A DNA stretch of 13,381 nucleotides from Rhodospirillales bacterium (lineage in GTDB: Bacteria > Pseudomonadota > Alphaproteobacteria > Acetobacterales > Acetobacteraceae). Shown piece by piece: positions 12,727 through 13,381 of this stretch (within the stretch, counting starts at the first letter, position 1; the number at the start of each line of letters is the position of its first letter). Below the pieces are notes generated by a model. The model worked only from the letters and a program-made list of their open reading frames with translations, did no database searches and was not told the origin of the DNA. The position numbers were made by a program, and so were the translations under genes. The stretch covers positions 1-13,381 of the forward strand of contig JANXSA010000115.1 in the NCBI GenBank assembly GCA_025352915.1, given 5' to 3'.

Positions 12727-13381
12727 ATGCCCGTCGATCCGCAAATCCAGGCCCTGCTGGACCGCTCCGCCCACCTGCCAGGCACCCACACCCTGTCGGT
12801 CGCCGATGCCCGCGCGCGCTATGACGCGCTGGTGAAAGTCCTGCCGCCCGCAGCCGCCATCGCCCGGGTCGAGGAGCGCAGCATCGCTGGTCCCGGCGGT
12901 CCGCTGAAGCTGCGCATCTACACCCCCGAGGGCACCGGCCCCTTCCCGGTCATCGTCTTCTTCCACGGCAGCGGCTTCGTGCTGTGCAGCCTGGACACCC
13001 ATGACGGCATGTGCCGCAACCTGTGCGGCGGCGCCGGCGCCCTGGTCATCTCCGTCGACTACCGCCTCGCCCCCGAGCATCGCTTCCCCGCCGCCCCCGA
13101 AGACTGCCTGGCCGCCACACGCTGGGCCGCCGCCCATGCCGCCGAACTCGGTGGCGACCCCGCCCGCATCGTCGTCGCCGGGGACAGCGCCGGCGGCAAC
13201 CTCGCCGCCGTCACCGCGCTGCGCATCCGCGACGAAGGCGGCCCGAAACTCGCCGGCCAGCTCCTGCTTTACCCCGTCACCACCCACTGCACCGCCGACA
13301 TGCCGTCCTACGCCGAAAACGCCGAAGGCTACGGCCTGACCCGCGCCACCATGGAATGGTTCTGGGGCCACTACGCCGACC
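12727..13381 (+). CDS. Alpha/beta hydrolase, HSL-type esterase/lipase (3' end outside window)
   Basis: Only the first 218 residues are visible; the family is usually about 300-320 residues, so the C-terminal Asp and His of the triad lie beyond the window. The N-terminal cap region (1-70) is followed by the strand PVIVFFHGSGF (74-84), YRLAPEHRFPAAPEDCLAA (112-130), and the nucleophile elbow GDSAGGNLAA with Ser154. The hormone-sensitive-lipase family normally has HGGG in the oxyanion hole; here it is His80-Gly-Ser-Gly83. The enzyme should hydrolyse short-chain esters or similar small substrates in the cytoplasm. ATG 12727 is preceded by GTGAAAGGA, a good ribosome site nine bases upstream. No signal peptide is visible. 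The gene lies directly after a reverse repeat copy. Confidence 0.9.
   Translation, partial: MPVDPQIQALLDRSAHLPGTHTLSVADARARYDALVKVLPPAAAIARVEERSIAGPGGPLKLRIYTPEGTGPFPVIVFFHGSGFVLCSLDTHDGMCRNLCGGAGALVISVDYRLAPEHRFPAAPEDCLAATRWAAAHAAELGGDPARIVVAGDSAGGNLAAVTALRIRDEGGPKLAGQLLLYPVTTHCTADMPSYAENAEGYGLTRATMEWFWGHYAD

Noticed and set aside
1..13381. CRISPR array, toxin-antitoxin, phage, transposase or defence genes
   Set aside because: None of the supported genes belongs to such families, and the repeats are single palindromic units in gaps rather than regularly spaced arrays.

Overview
The window looks like a GC-rich chromosomal segment of an alphaproteobacterium. The best guess is Acetobacteraceae or a close relative; this is an inference from memory of the small dispersed hairpin repeats, the GC-rich codon use and the gene families, not from any search. 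It is a mostly ordinary metabolic region with genes on both strands. I see no transposase, phage gene, CRISPR array or defence module.

Layout, left to right. (1) A two-gene copper operon: periplasmic CopC-like protein, then a long CopD-like membrane protein. (2) A spacer of about 170 bp with a hairpin repeat and a REP-like palindrome, then a small unrecognised ORF with a very Pro/Arg/Ala-rich tail. (3) A divergent pair: kynureninase (kynU, minus) and an isopenicillin-N-synthase-type Fe(II)/2-oxoglutarate oxygenase (plus). (4) Two strong hairpins between the oxygenase and the convergent leuA (2-isopropylmalate synthase, minus). leuA is preceded by a short leader ORF with five Leu codons in seven, a likely leucine attenuator. 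(5) Divergent from leuA, a D-2-hydroxyacid dehydrogenase whose stop overlaps the start of a class-V PLP enzyme. (6) tRNA-Leu(UAA). (7) An orphan family-5 ABC substrate-binding protein. (8) A cardiolipin-synthase-type phospholipase D protein. (9) The 5' part of an HSL-family alpha/beta hydrolase, cut by the window end.

The most distinctive signal is a family of at least seven copies of a roughly 45-55 bp imperfect palindrome in the gaps at positions 1, 2140, 9328, 11018, 11096, 12601 and 12656. Each copy has a GGAAGG-like edge, an A/T-rich hairpin and an 18-19 bp tail that reads ATGG(A/T)(T/C)... on one strand. The hairpin shows a compensatory C-G to G-C swap between copies. Because one strand opens with ATG and no early stop, the repeat creates false N-termini (MDKVFLLLF.../MDKSFLVLF...), including an apparent 23-residue extension of the cardiolipin synthase.

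How the genes work together: CopC and CopD should act as a copper handling pair. leuA feeds leucine synthesis and appears to be controlled by leucyl-tRNA supply through its leader. The dehydrogenase and aminotransferase-fold enzyme are translationally coupled and probably share a pathway, with unknown substrate. kynU degrades kynurenine to anthranilate; whether the divergent oxygenase works on a related compound is open. The other genes look like independent units separated by the hairpin repeats.
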